Positions 17,503 to 25,559 of a DNA stretch of 49,629 nt are shown in pieces (position 1 is the first letter of the stretch; each line of letters starts with the position of its first letter). The position numbers were made by a program, and so were the translations under genes. Source of the stretch: Thaumarchaeota archaeon casp-thauma3 (GTDB lineage Archaea > Thermoproteota > Nitrososphaeria > Nitrososphaerales > Nitrosopumilaceae); the NCBI GenBank assembly GCA_001510275.1, contig LFEY01000027.1, forward strand, positions 1 to 49,629, given 5' to 3'. The notes below the pieces were generated by a model. The model was not told the origin of the DNA. It saw nothing but the letters and a program-made list of their open reading frames with translations, and did no database searches.

Positions 17503-18603
17503 ATGATTTCAGGCTTTGCAACTTCTGAAGGAACCAAAAAATTTGCTCAAAATTCAGGCGTAAATCAAGCTAATTTTAAAGAATTTGAAAATCTTACTCT
17601 CTCTAATGTTGGAATTGGAACTTATCTTGGTGATCCAGATGATAAAACTGATGAATTAGTTACAAATGCTGTAAAACAATCTGTAACATCTGGAATCAAT
17701 GTTGTTGATACAGCAATAAACTATCGAGCTCAAAAAGCAGAACGTTCTGTTGGAAAAGCTATTTCAGAATTAATTCAAGAAGAAAAAATTTCACGTGATC
17801 AGATATTTATCAGTACTAAAAATGGATATCTAACAAATGACGCTGATAGTAAGTTAGGTTTTTGGGAGTATGTCAAAGAAGAATACTCTCAAAAAAATAT
17901 CATCAAAGAAGGCGATGTAACATCGGGGTATCATTGTATGACTCCAACTTATCTCTCTGATCAATTAGATCGTAGTTTGAAAAATTTAAGTTTAGAATGT
18001 GTTGATTTGATGTATCTTCATAACGCTATAGAAGGGCAAATCAAAGACGTTTCCAAGGAACAATTATTGAAGAATTTACAAGACGTCTTTGAATTATATG
18101 AACAAAAACGTGAAGAAGTAAAGATCAAATTCTATGGAATGGCGACATGGGAATGCTTTCGAGTCCCAAGTGATAATCCTCAGTACTTGTCATTTGAAGA
18201 TACTGTTGCTATGGCTAAAAAAGTTGGGGGAGAAAATCATGGATTTCGATTTATTCAATTACCATTTAATTTGCATTATGATCAAGCGTTACTTGGAAAA
18301 AATCAATTATTTGGAACTGAAAATATATCTGTCTTAGAAGCAGCTGTAAGATTGAAAATAGGCGTGTTTACTAGTGTTCCATTTATGCAAGGTCGTTTAT
18401 TGACACCTGGTGTGATGCCTGATTTTAATGACCTAAAACCTTCTTTGCGTGCTTTGCAATTTATCCGTTCATCCCCTGGTGTTTTGTCTCCATTAGTAGG
18501 TCAGAAATCCCCTGAACATGTTTCTGAAAATCTTGAGATTATGAAAATTCCTCCTTTATCTGAGGATGAATTTCTAACACTAGTCAAAAAATTCACTTCT
18601 TGA
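17503..18603 (+). CDS. Aldo/keto reductase
   Basis: A 366-residue NADPH-dependent aldo/keto reductase-type TIM barrel. The catalytic tetrad can be read: Asp and Tyr in VVDTAINYR, Lys in FISTKNGY and His in LMYLHN. The cofactor-end segments SPGVLSPLVGQKSPEHVSE and the barrel strand FYGMATW are also typical. It is about 40-50 residues longer than usual, mostly an insert after the Lys motif (about residues 115-150) and a longer N terminus. Physiological substrate unknown. It follows the UbiA gene on the same strand by 30 bp. Confidence 0.88.
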   Translation: MISGFATSEGTKKFAQNSGVNQANFKEFENLTLSNVGIGTYLGDPDDKTDELVTNAVKQSVTSGINVVDTAINYRAQKAERSVGKAISELIQEEKISRDQIFISTKNGYLTNDADSKLGFWEYVKEEYSQKNIIKEGDVTSGYHCMTPTYLSDQLDRSLKNLSLECVDLMYLHNAIEGQIKDVSKEQLLKNLQDVFELYEQKREEVKIKFYGMATWECFRVPSDNPQYLSFEDTVAMAKKVGGENHGFRFIQLPFNLHYDQALLGKNQLFGTENISVLEAAVRLKIGVFTSVPFMQGRLLTPGVMPDFNDLKPSLRALQFIRSSPGVLSPLVGQKSPEHVSENLEIMKIPPLSEDEFLTLVKKFTS

Positions 18604-18630
18604 AGAATTAATTCTTAAATTAAAAACTCT

Positions 18631-19035
18631 GTGGAAAGATTAAATGAAGCTACTTATGGTAGGAATGAATTGTCTGGTAAAATTTATGATTACACCAAAG
18701 TCTGTGATTCAATTCTTGCAGTTGATTCTAAAATTAGATTTGCAGGTGTAATTAATGAGCGTGGTAGATTAGTCGCAGGTGGCATGAGACCAAATATCGA
18801 ACCCTTAGAAAGTGAAAAAGATGACGAAATGATTTTCATGGAACTTGCGTTACGTGTTAAAATGAGAAAAGAATTTGATAAACAACTAGGCTGTGTAAAT
18901 TTTGCTATGGCATCACGTGAACGTGCACTTGCAATTAGTGTACCTTTAGGTGAGGACATTTTGTATGTTGTATCTGAACCTGATACTGATTATCGTGTTC
19001 TTCCAAAAAAAATTATTGAAATAATTAATTCTTAG
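18631..19035 (+). CDS. DUF6659-like protein (copy 1)
   Basis: A 134-residue protein with a GTG start, related to the gene products at 40655 and 44765. The shared core is a helix with VDSKIRFAGVINERGRLVAGG (positions 32-52, cited here in part), a charged helix pair, then LAISVPLGEDILYVVSE, giving an alpha/beta layout that resembles roadblock/profilin-like folds. I recall this as a thaumarchaea-specific family of unknown function (DUF6659). It sits 28 bp after the aldo/keto reductase. A sensory or scaffold role is only a guess. Confidence 0.7.
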   Translation: MERLNEATYGRNELSGKIYDYTKVCDSILAVDSKIRFAGVINERGRLVAGGMRPNIEPLESEKDDEMIFMELALRVKMRKEFDKQLGCVNFAMASRERALAISVPLGEDILYVVSEPDTDYRVLPKKIIEIINS

Positions 19036-19083
19036 ATTTTTCTTTCTACATATCTATAAATAGAATTTAACTATGAAAAATTC

Positions 19084-19230
19084 ATGCCAGTAGATCCAGT
19101 TTGTGGAATTGAACTTGATGAAGATATAGCAGTACTTCATGAACATGATGGAAAAAAAATCTATTTTTGCTGTAACGGGTGTAGACAAATTTTTATCAAA
19201 AAACCTCGTAAATACAAAATCAAGTCTTAG
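19084..19230 (+). CDS. YHS/TRASH-domain mini-protein
   Basis: A 48-residue protein starting MPVDPVCGIELDED, then VLHEHDGKKIYFCCNGCRQI and a basic tail. This is the YHS pattern: a DPVCG metal-binding turn and a YFCCNGCR Cys cluster. Such domains bind copper or other soft metals and occur in metal ATPases and small chaperone-like proteins. Its TAG overlaps the convergent asparagine-synthase-like gene by 4 bp. In a copper-rich ammonia oxidiser a copper-handling role is attractive but inferred. Confidence 0.75.
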   Translation: MPVDPVCGIELDEDIAVLHEHDGKKIYFCCNGCRQIFIKKPRKYKIKS

Positions 19231-20243
19231 ATGGGAAACGCTCCACACATTCTACAAAATTTTGAATTTTTAACTTCATGTTTACAATAGGGACAGGCAT
19301 TCTCTGCATTACTATCTACAGGAGATCCAAATAGTTTTTTAAAAATTTCATAATAATGCATTGATTCTCTACTTCTAATAACTACGCTGTCTTCTTTTTC
19401 AGTGGTCAGTTTTTTTTCAACAAATATCTCTTCATTAATTATTGAATCAAACAAATTTGTCAGCCCTGCAGTTCCTGATCCATCTTGCATTGGTGATTTA
19501 TCTCTCCATGCAATCTGCGGTGGGATGTATTTTTCAAACGTCTTACGTAGAATCCATTTCCCATGTCGTTTTTCCTTTTCATTTTTAACTTTGAGGTTTG
19601 CTGGAATTGTTTCTGCTAATTTTATTACTGAATCATTTAGAAAAGGTGATTCAACGCTTATTCCTAGTGCTTTACCAATTTTTTGTGTTGGGAAATGCAT
19701 TACAGAGCAAACTCGCTTGATCTCCGATTCTAATTCATCTTCTGGCTTGTTAATTAGAAAACTATACCCTGCAAATAATTCATCAGCTCCATCTCCTGTA
19801 ATAATGGATTTCTCACCATTTTCTTTTGCCCATTTTATTGCCAGATACATTACTACATTATTGCGAATCTCAATATCGTTGAAATTTTTTAGAATTTTAA
19901 TCGTATCTTCAATTGCTTCAAGAATTATAGCAGTCTTGACGTTGTAAATTGATAAAGGTAATTGCATTTCTTTTGAAATCATCTGACAATATGTTAGATC
20001 CGTTGAAACAAAATCTTCAGTAATAATTGTAATAGTATCTGGTTTTCTTTGTTTTAGAAAATATGCTATAATGGAACTATCTAGCCCTCCTGATAATGAA
20101 ATTAAATTTGATTTACAAGACTTGCAGGACTCTTCTAAAACTTTGTAAAGATTCTTGGAAATTTCATCCAATGAAAACTCATTGTACTTGAAATTAAAAT
20201 ATCTATGCCTAATGGCTTTGAATGATTCTAATTCATATTGCAA
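19227..20243 (-). CDS. Asparagine-synthase-like ATP-pyrophosphatase with a C-terminal zinc ribbon
   Basis: A 338-residue protein of the asparagine synthetase C-domain type. The PP-loop is SLSGGLDSSIIAYFL at about residues 48-62 and the second signature ITGDGADELFAGYSFL at about 147-162. The usual N-terminal glutaminase (Cys2 Ntn-hydrolase) domain is absent. Instead the C terminus ends in a zinc-ribbon, CPYCKHE then FCRMCG. It may adenylate a carboxylate and use ammonia directly, which would suit an ammonia oxidiser, or modify another substrate. It converges with the YHS gene and is divergent from the HTH gene at 20277. Confidence 0.8.
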   Translation of the reverse strand: MQYELESFKAIRHRYFNFKYNEFSLDEISKNLYKVLEESCKSCKSNLISLSGGLDSSIIAYFLKQRKPDTITIITEDFVSTDLTYCQMISKEMQLPLSIYNVKTAIILEAIEDTIKILKNFNDIEIRNNVVMYLAIKWAKENGEKSIITGDGADELFAGYSFLINKPEDELESEIKRVCSVMHFPTQKIGKALGISVESPFLNDSVIKLAETIPANLKVKNEKEKRHGKWILRKTFEKYIPPQIAWRDKSPMQDGSGTAGLTNLFDSIINEEIFVEKKLTTEKEDSVVIRSRESMHYYEIFKKLFGSPVDSNAENACPYCKHEVKNSKFCRMCGAFPI

Positions 20244-20276
20244 ACTTTAAATTTGTTATAGAATTCTTGTGAATCA

Positions 20277-20693
20277 TTGCTACTCCCAGCTGAAATTGAA
20301 TCAAAAACTCTAATCCCTGCATTGCGTGCAATCCTTGCTAAAAAACTTGCTGAAGATCATAATATTAGAGAAGATGAAATTTCTAAAATGCTTGGAGTTA
20401 CTCAAGCAGCAATTAGTAATTACATTCGGGGAACAAGAGGTGATCCGGCATTGATTGTAAAACTTTTAGCAGAAAAAGAAGTTGCAACTATGATAAATGA
20501 ATTAAGTGATAGTCTTTCATCTGATATGGCTTACACCCCATCTAATCTTTCAAAATTCATTGGACTTTGTAATTACATTAAATCTAGTTTGTTAATATGT
20601 GAAATACATCACAATCTAGAATCAAACATTGATGAACAAGTTTGCAAAGAATGTGAAAATATGCTTCTTAAAGGTCCTGGAAGCGTTTACTAA
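20277..20693 (+). CDS. Archaeal HTH regulator (XRE-like, ThiR-type N terminus)
   Basis: A 138-residue protein starting at TTG 20277. Residues about 8-62 form an HTH with DEISKMLGVTQAAISNYIRGTRG, a pattern seen in archaeal ThiR/ThiN-linked regulators. The C-terminal half has an extra helix pair and CEIHHN then CKECENM, a possible metal site. It overlaps the convergent Alba gene by 4 bp. The fusion partner domain ThiN is absent, so any link to thiamine is not supported here. Confidence 0.7.
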   Translation: MLLPAEIESKTLIPALRAILAKKLAEDHNIREDEISKMLGVTQAAISNYIRGTRGDPALIVKLLAEKEVATMINELSDSLSSDMAYTPSNLSKFIGLCNYIKSSLLICEIHHNLESNIDEQVCKECENMLLKGPGSVY

Positions 20694-21004
20694 ATTTTAT
20701 TTAAAATAATCTCAATAGTTGATGTCATACTGCCAATCCCTGCAGCTTTCTCTGTGTCTAGAATAATTTTTTGAACTTTGGAATTACCATGTAGCATTTT
20801 TTCTGTAATAATATTTGCAACTGCTACTGCATTTGGAATTGAATTTCCCCTTGCTTTAAGAATAACTCGCTTTTTGTCTCCTAGTATGGATAAAACATCC
20901 ACAGCTGTTAGCATTACAGGATCATATCCAATATTTATGATGGTATCATCAGACTTTTCGGTCTGCTCTTGACCATACGGTTCAATTATCTCTTCCATGA
21001 GCAT
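20690..21004 (-). CDS. albA: Alba chromatin protein
   Basis: The protein has 104 residues. The segment VILKARGNSIPNAVAVANIITEKML is cited here in part (about residues 47-71): VILKARGNSIPNAV corresponds to the KARG...A.DVAE hallmark of Alba. An N-terminal VDVLSILGDKKR fits the preceding helix. Alba dimers coat DNA and RNA in archaea. The N-terminal extension (about 30 acidic residues) is longer than in crenarchaeal Alba. It ends within the convergent HTH gene and lies 50 bp from rpo6 on the same strand. Confidence 0.88.
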   Translation of the reverse strand: MLMEEIIEPYGQEQTEKSDDTIINIGYDPVMLTAVDVLSILGDKKRVILKARGNSIPNAVAVANIITEKMLHGNSKVQKIILDTEKAAGIGSMTSTIEIILNKI

Positions 21005-21055
21005 TATTCAACAATTAGAAATTTTTTGTTCTTTTAAGTTTTGTCGACCATTGAT

Positions 21056-21580
21056 TCATTTTTCAAAGTAATCAATTGGTATATTCTGGTAATCTCCGTT
21101 TGGAAGTACTCTTCTGATTGTAATTGGGATTACTCTTTGTTCTAATTCTTCCATTGAAATATCTAGTGAAATTCTTGCATTTTTTGGAATTGGAATAAAT
21201 GGTGGTGCTCCTAGAGACAACTGTAATGCTCTTGCACCCATAATTCTTGCCTTTTCAAATTTGGTTAATGTTGGTGGACCAATTGTGATTTTACCTTTTT
21301 CACAAGGAATCTCTACTGGGTCATGCTCTACTACCTCATCTATGATTTCTCTTTCTTCAATCTCTTTGATTTTATCTTCAAGACTTGCTTGTTGTTTTTC
21401 AGTTAATGGTTCTACTAGATCTTTTCTATCAATTAATTTTCGATAAGTATCAAGTGCTTTGTTTAATCCTGCATTTTCATCAACCTCTAAATCTACTACT
21501 TCATTTTCTGGAACTTCTACTAATTCAGTTTCTTTAGACAAGTAACGAAATTTTCTTAAAACGTTATATAATCTAATCAT
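21056..21580 (-). CDS. rpo6: RNA polymerase subunit Rpo6 (RpoK) with N-terminal extension
   Basis: A 174-residue protein whose C-terminal ~70 residues are the omega/Rpb6 core: LTKFEKARIMGARALQLSLG, APPFIPIP and RVIPITIRRVLPNGDY. Archaeal Rpo6 is often only 60-100 residues. Here about 100 acidic, helical residues precede it, which fits the longer tail of eukaryotic Rpb6. ATG 21580 was chosen because an upstream start would run through the promoter and start of the divergent gene at 21594. The subunit stabilises the largest RNA polymerase subunit. Confidence 0.9.
   Translation of the reverse strand: MIRLYNVLRKFRYLSKETELVEVPENEVVDLEVDENAGLNKALDTYRKLIDRKDLVEPLTEKQQASLEDKIKEIEEREIIDEVVEHDPVEIPCEKGKITIGPPTLTKFEKARIMGARALQLSLGAPPFIPIPKNARISLDISMEELEQRVIPITIRRVLPNGDYQNIPIDYFEK
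21564..21572 (+). promoter_or_regulatory. TATA box for the cyclophilin-like gene
   Basis: TTATATAAT is centred 26 bp before the TTG start at 21594, so a leaderless message starting at the TTG is likely. The box lies within the 5' end of the divergent rpo6 coding region. Confidence 0.5.
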
Positions 21581-21593
21581 TTTAAAGTACGAA

Positions 21594-21980
21594 TTGAGTG
21601 TATCTTCAGTCTCCAAAAAACATCTAATTTTGGAAATTCGAGACAAAGCAAAAATTTCTTGTGATCTTAAACGTCATCTCTCCCCAAGAACTGTTGGAAC
21701 TATAATGAGATCTTTGCCATTAGAAGGAAATGCTCATCTATTAGGAAAAAGTATTTTGTATTTTGAAACTACAATTGATTCTGGAACTGAGAGAGCTAGA
21801 TCTGAATTTAAAAAAGGAGATGTTGCGTTTTTACCATCAACAGGAAGCGTTTGTTTTTTTATCAATGATGTAACCTCTGGAAAAACTATGACTCCAATTG
21901 GAAAGTTAACTGGTAATATTGATGCATTAAAGGATGTTAAATCTGGAGATATATTTTGTATCTATGAAGAAACCACTTGA
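21594..21980 (+). CDS. Cyclophilin-like fold protein (TM1367/DUF369 type)
   Basis: A 128-residue protein starting at TTG. The pattern AKISCDLKRHLSPRTVGTIM, LPLEGNAHLLG, ILYFETTID, KKGDVAFLPSTGSVCFF and PIGKLTGNID fits the cyclophilin-like beta barrel of small archaeal and bacterial proteins such as TM1367. These lack the classical cyclophilin catalytic Arg, so isomerase activity is doubtful. It converges on the S25e gene and overlaps its 3' end by 19 bp. Confidence 0.75.
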   Translation: MSVSSVSKKHLILEIRDKAKISCDLKRHLSPRTVGTIMRSLPLEGNAHLLGKSILYFETTIDSGTERARSEFKKGDVAFLPSTGSVCFFINDVTSGKTMTPIGKLTGNIDALKDVKSGDIFCIYEETT

Positions 21981-22285
21981 TACAAATGGTGTCCTGAATA
22001 ACCACCAATTCGTTTTACAGTTCCTTTAGTTGCAGATTCTTTTAGAAATGCATTTGCTGCTGAAATTTTCGTTCCTGTCTGTCTTGCAAGATCTTGAGAT
22101 GTAACTACTTTAGAGTTTTGAATAATCTTCATTGCTTGTTGTTCATTTACCATAACTACGATCTCTGCTTTTTTTGGGCCACCTTCACCTTTGTCTTTCT
22201 TTGATTTTTTTGACTCTTTTTTTGGGTCTTTGGTGTTTCCAGATTTGTCTTTTTTCTCAGCTGTTGGTTTTTTTGCTCCACCCAT
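21962..22285 (-). CDS. rps25e: Small-subunit ribosomal protein S25e
   Basis: A 107-residue protein with a Lys-rich N-terminal tail of about 45 residues and a winged-helix C-terminal domain (SKVVTSQDLARQTGTKISAA, FLKESATKGTVKRI). This is the S25e architecture, found in eukaryotes and only some archaea including thaumarchaea. It has its own upstream gap of about 120 bp before the divergent gene at 22407. Confidence 0.93.
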   Translation of the reverse strand: MGGAKKPTAEKKDKSGNTKDPKKESKKSKKDKGEGGPKKAEIVVMVNEQQAMKIIQNSKVVTSQDLARQTGTKISAANAFLKESATKGTVKRIGGYSGHHLYQVVSS

Positions 22286-22406
22286 AATTTGAGAAAAAAA
22301 TATTCCTCTTATAAACGATGAATAACCTCCTTGAATACCTTTTACCCAAAGTTTAGAGAACTAAAATTATTTTCAAATATAAATAACATCTTGATTAATT
22401 GATTAT

Positions 22407-22619
22407 ATGGGAGTTATCTCAAAAGGTGCAAAATGTAATGTTGAAGGATGTGATCAGGATGGCACCCGCTCTCTTAATACTACCAAAGTTGAAAATGCAG
22501 GCCTTCGAGTAAATTCTACAGGCAAAAAATCAGTTCTTTGTAAAGAACACTACAAAGAATGGAAAAAAGAGTCTAAAGATGATAGAGACCTCGAACGTGC
22601 TAGATATAGCAAGTTTTAG
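22407..22619 (+). CDS. Small zinc-binding hypothetical protein
   Basis: A 70-residue basic protein with CNVEGCDQDGTRS near the N terminus and LCKEHYKEWKKE in the middle, giving a C-x4-C ... C-x2-H zinc motif as in some ribosome- or RNA-associated mini-proteins. The end is highly charged (DDRDLERARYSKF). It lies beside ribosomal protein S25e and overlaps the convergent deoxyhypusine synthase gene by 4 bp, so a translation-related role is possible but unproven. Confidence 0.65.
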   Translation: MGVISKGAKCNVEGCDQDGTRSLNTTKVENAGLRVNSTGKKSVLCKEHYKEWKKESKDDRDLERARYSKF

Positions 22620-23731
22620 TTTTTCTTTTTTGATTTCCTTGTCTTGTTTTCTGGATTTTTAAAATAATCTGTACTTAGTTTATCATACATTTCACCTAAT
22701 TTTTTGTAAAGCCGTTTTGGTTTTCTTGTTTTTTGATTACTTAGAACATATAATGCAAGAATTGGAAATGCAATTGTTGCATCAGCATAAACTGTTACTG
22801 CTCCTTGATGTGCATCTTGAATTTTACCCCAACTCTTTCCTTCTTGTAGTGTTGCACCAGACAACCCTCCAGTGTCTGGTCTTGCATCTGTAATTTGAAT
22901 AATGTAATCTTGCCCTCCATCATTTCTTTTTAGAATTTGATCTAATAGGGGACCTGTTTGCTGAGCTGTATTTTTTGGAACTCCTCCACCCAGTTCTAAA
23001 ATTCCTGATTTTTTTGAATCATAAAGAATTGCTGCTTGTTCTATAATTTCTCTAACAAAATCTAGATTGTATGTTTTACCTCGTAGTCTATGGATTACCA
23101 AATTCAATGCTAATGATGAATCTTTTAGTGTGGAAATGTATACTGGAACATCATAATCATATGCTGTTGTAACGAAACTTTTTTCAGGATGTTTTGCGTT
23201 TTCTTTACTAATTTTTCCCATTAAATTACAAAACTCTGCAGTTGTAAATGGTTTATCTGGAAAATCACCTCCAAACATTTTTTGTACAACTTGATCTTGT
23301 GCTTCTAGTGTTTCATAAAATTTAATGTATACATCTCTGATTCTAACAATTTCATTTTCATACAATTTCATATCATCAACATCAAAACTTCCTTGTTTGA
23401 TAGGCAAGCCCCATGCAAAATGATCTTCATGATATACATTAGCTCCTGTTGTAATAATCCAATCAACAAATCCTCGTTCAATTAATGTTTTAATTATTCC
23501 TCCAAATCCAACTGGTGCCATTGCACCAGATACTGTAAGACAAATTGTTGCATTTTCTTTGATCATTTTTGCATACAGTTTTGCTGCTTCTCCAAGACTT
23601 CTACCATTAAACCCTGAGCTTGCAAACACATCGACTAAATCCTCAATAGTCATCTTTGGGTCTAATTTTATGTGAGGGATATCTTTGCCATGAAATTTGT
23701 GTGGGTCCACTTTAGAAAAATAACTTTCCAC
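22616..23731 (-). CDS. dys: Deoxyhypusine synthase
   Basis: A 371-residue NAD- and spermidine-dependent enzyme that modifies a Lys of translation factor aIF5A. Family pieces are SGFNGRSLGEAAKLYAKM, CLTVSGAMAPVGFGGII, WIITTGANVYHED, LGGGVPKN and QITDARPDTGGLSGAT. The catalytic Lys is expected in EGKSWGKIQ, which corresponds to the EAVSWGKI region. Residues about 130-190 contain an insert or helical pair. An agmatinase gene at 27879 may help supply the polyamine. It starts 13 bp from the divergent gene's upstream region. Confidence 0.93.
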   Translation of the reverse strand: MESYFSKVDPHKFHGKDIPHIKLDPKMTIEDLVDVFASSGFNGRSLGEAAKLYAKMIKENATICLTVSGAMAPVGFGGIIKTLIERGFVDWIITTGANVYHEDHFAWGLPIKQGSFDVDDMKLYENEIVRIRDVYIKFYETLEAQDQVVQKMFGGDFPDKPFTTAEFCNLMGKISKENAKHPEKSFVTTAYDYDVPVYISTLKDSSLALNLVIHRLRGKTYNLDFVREIIEQAAILYDSKKSGILELGGGVPKNTAQQTGPLLDQILKRNDGGQDYIIQITDARPDTGGLSGATLQEGKSWGKIQDAHQGAVTVYADATIAFPILALYVLSNQKTRKPKRLYKKLGEMYDKLSTDYFKNPENKTRKSKKKN

Positions 23732-23815
23732 TGTACATAATACTTGCGCAAGAACTGTAATTTTGAATTTTCATGCAAACATTACTTATCTAGGATTGGC
23801 ATGAACTATTACTAC

Positions 23816-24151
23816 ATGAATATCATTGATCTACATGACCCACAGCGAGTAAAGAGGACTCCTGATGAGATTGAAGTTTTACTTTCCTCTGGAACTTTCA
23901 TTCAAGATGAGTTCATAATTTCTACAGTAGAACTGCGTTTGTATAATGAAAGAGTAGATGAAAAATTAGGCAATTACTCCCTGATTACTTCTTTTGTTGA
24001 GACTGACAAAGGATCTGTTGAAATGATTTATGATGAAGGATTCCGAGGTGAAGAATCTCTTTTAAGAGCAACTGCATTTCTTACTTCTAATTTAGGCATA
24101 TCTGGCCTAATTTTACGCTCTATTATTTCTCTACGTGAGAAAATAACATAA
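23816..24151 (+). CDS. Hypothetical protein
   Basis: A 111-residue soluble protein from ATG 23816 (ATG 23801 adds five residues). The sequence reads as alpha/beta: DPQRVKRTPDEIEVLLSSG, a central FIISTVELRLYNERV strand and SLLRATAFLTSNLGISG near the end. I do not recognise the family. A TATA-like stretch around 23779-23790 fits a leaderless start. It is divergent from deoxyhypusine synthase and is followed by the structured convergent gap 24152-24427. Confidence 0.55.
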   Translation: MNIIDLHDPQRVKRTPDEIEVLLSSGTFIQDEFIISTVELRLYNERVDEKLGNYSLITSFVETDKGSVEMIYDEGFRGEESLLRATAFLTSNLGISGLILRSIISLREKIT

Positions 24152-24280
24152 AAAATTTAGCATTTTACATTTTTAGTAAACATTTAATTCAATTGTGTTT
24201 TCTGTTTGAAATTATGCGCATACACAAATCAAAAAGTTTACAGTTAAAACGCGCCTAATTTTTTCACATTTTAAAATATT

Positions 24281-24341
24281 GGTACCGGCAACTTTTGTAC
24301 CTCTAACTGAACTTTTTGTGTTTAGTAGGGTGTTCAGTTAG
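24281..24341. repeat. Two consecutive inverted repeats in a convergent intergenic gap
   Basis: GGTAC (24281-24285) can pair with GTACC (24297-24301), and CTAACTGAAC (24303-24312) pairs perfectly with GTTCAGTTAG (24332-24341) around a 19-nt loop. The elements lie between two genes that run toward each other. They may be a two-way terminator or part of a small RNA. The rest of 24152-24427 is AT-rich with nothing else clear. Confidence 0.5.
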
Positions 24342-24387
24342 CTAAATCAAGTACATAGTTTGCAGTCTCATCAAAAAGATCAGCCAT
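24334..24387 (-). CDS. Possible 17-residue micro-ORF after the nitroreductase gene
   Basis: ATG at 24387, 40 bp after the nitroreductase stop on the same strand, opens MADLFDETANYVLDLAN, an acidic amphipathic-looking peptide. GAGG precedes it by about ten bases. Its TGA lies inside the 10-bp inverted repeat. It could be chance in AT-rich DNA; length alone gives weak support. Confidence 0.2.
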   Translation of the reverse strand: MADLFDETANYVLDLAN

Positions 24388-24427
24388 CGATGCTATTCCT
24401 CAATACTGGATAAAAATCATTACAGAA

Positions 24428-25405
24428 TCATTCAATGACTTTGATAAGCTCTTTGAGTTTTCTTCTTGACTTTGGAGGTTTTTTCTTGTCTGTATAACCA
24501 ATACACAGAATGGAAGAAGGCCGCAGATCAGTTCCTAGAATTGTTTTTACCTTTTCTTCATCAAACATTCCTATCCAAATTGTACTTAGTCCAACTCCAG
24601 ATGCTGCCAATAGTGAAAATGATGCTGCAATTGTTGCGTCTTGTAATGAAAATTTCTCCAAAATTTGGGGAGGAAATTTTAGTTTAACTCTAGAGGGATC
24701 CATGCAAAAGACCAAAACAACTGGAGCATTTACGTAAGGTTGTTTGTTTGCAGCCTCAACAAGTGCCTCTTTTGTTTTTTCATTTTTAATTAAAAACACT
24801 TGAAATCCTTGAAAGTTTCCAGCAGTAGGAGCAACATCTGCTGCTGATAAAATTTTGTCTACTTTCCAATCTTCCACTTTGGTTTTCTCAAATTTTCTAG
24901 TTGAACGTCTTGTTGCAAATACTCTAAACAAATCAGTTGGCAGGAGATCTTGTCTTATCTTTTCTGGTTCAGATGACAAGATAGCCTGTATTAGCGATTG
25001 TTTTGGATTTGTTTTCACATCTTTGGATTGTTTTTCATCATCTCTAATCCACACAGATGGATAGAATTCCTTAGTTGCAATGTGTACATATTGAGGTTCA
25101 TGAGGAACTTTGGCATATTCTAAAACTTGTTCTTGAATTTCACTAGTTTTTGCTTCAAGTAAACGATGATTTGTAAGTGTAAACTGAGTAACATCAGAAT
25201 TAACTCGAATGTAACTTGATTGGTCTTCAAGTTCAACTTCACCCATAGAGTTTTTTTTAAAAATTTCAACTAGTCGTTCTAATTCATTTTTGTTTAGAAT
25301 TACAACATCTATATCATCTTCATCTACACCTTTCCAGACTAATCTGCATCCATCTTTTGAGGTATAAGATGGTTCTACTGTTTGAAATTGCATGTTGTTA
25401 GTCAT
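24428..25405 (-). CDS. Nitroreductase-family flavoprotein with an extra N-terminal domain
   Basis: A 325-residue protein. Residues about 140-325 are a nitroreductase/FMN-oxidoreductase domain (FATRRSTRKFEKTKVEDW, SAADVAPTAGNFQGFQVF, DATIAASFSLLAASGVGLSTIWIG). The first ~135 residues are not part of the usual fold. They include DEDDIDVVILNKNELERLVE and a second half with YVHIATKEFYPSVWI, perhaps a regulatory or dimer domain. The substrate is unknown. The upstream side is the decayed interval with the Cas1-like fragment. Confidence 0.8.
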   Translation of the reverse strand: MTNNMQFQTVEPSYTSKDGCRLVWKGVDEDDIDVVILNKNELERLVEIFKKNSMGEVELEDQSSYIRVNSDVTQFTLTNHRLLEAKTSEIQEQVLEYAKVPHEPQYVHIATKEFYPSVWIRDDEKQSKDVKTNPKQSLIQAILSSEPEKIRQDLLPTDLFRVFATRRSTRKFEKTKVEDWKVDKILSAADVAPTAGNFQGFQVFLIKNEKTKEALVEAANKQPYVNAPVVLVFCMDPSRVKLKFPPQILEKFSLQDATIAASFSLLAASGVGLSTIWIGMFDEEKVKTILGTDLRPSSILCIGYTDKKKPPKSRRKLKELIKVIE

Positions 25406-25431
25406 AATGAATTATTATAAAAAAGAAAGTA

Positions 25432-25457
25432 TTGCTAGCCTAAGAGACCGCTAGCAA
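25432..25457 (-). terminator. Hairpin followed by T-rich DNA on the minus strand
   Basis: TTGCTAGC (25432-25439) and GCTAGCAA (25450-25457) are a perfect 8-bp inverted repeat with a 10-bp loop. Read on the minus strand it is followed by TACTTTCTTTTTT. It could end transcription coming from the Cas1-like relic before the nitroreductase gene, or be a remnant end of an element. Confidence 0.4.
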
Positions 25458-25506
25458 CAAAATATGCTCCTGCACCTCCTCCTATTTGATTAAGCAAGAA
25501 CTTCAG
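25435..25506 (-). pseudogene. Relic of a small Gly/Ala-rich reading frame
   Basis: On the minus strand a 23-residue frame (opening CTG 25506) ends LLNQIGGGAGAYFVASGLLG. A neighbouring frame reads SNEVYGWTLRQITEVLA just upstream. Both look protein-like but are short, lack good starts and are offset by a frame. They may be the broken end of a small membrane protein. Confidence 0.25.
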
Positions 25507-25559
25507 TTATCTGTCTTAGAGTCCACCCATAGACTTCATTACTTTTGTTTACAAGCGAA

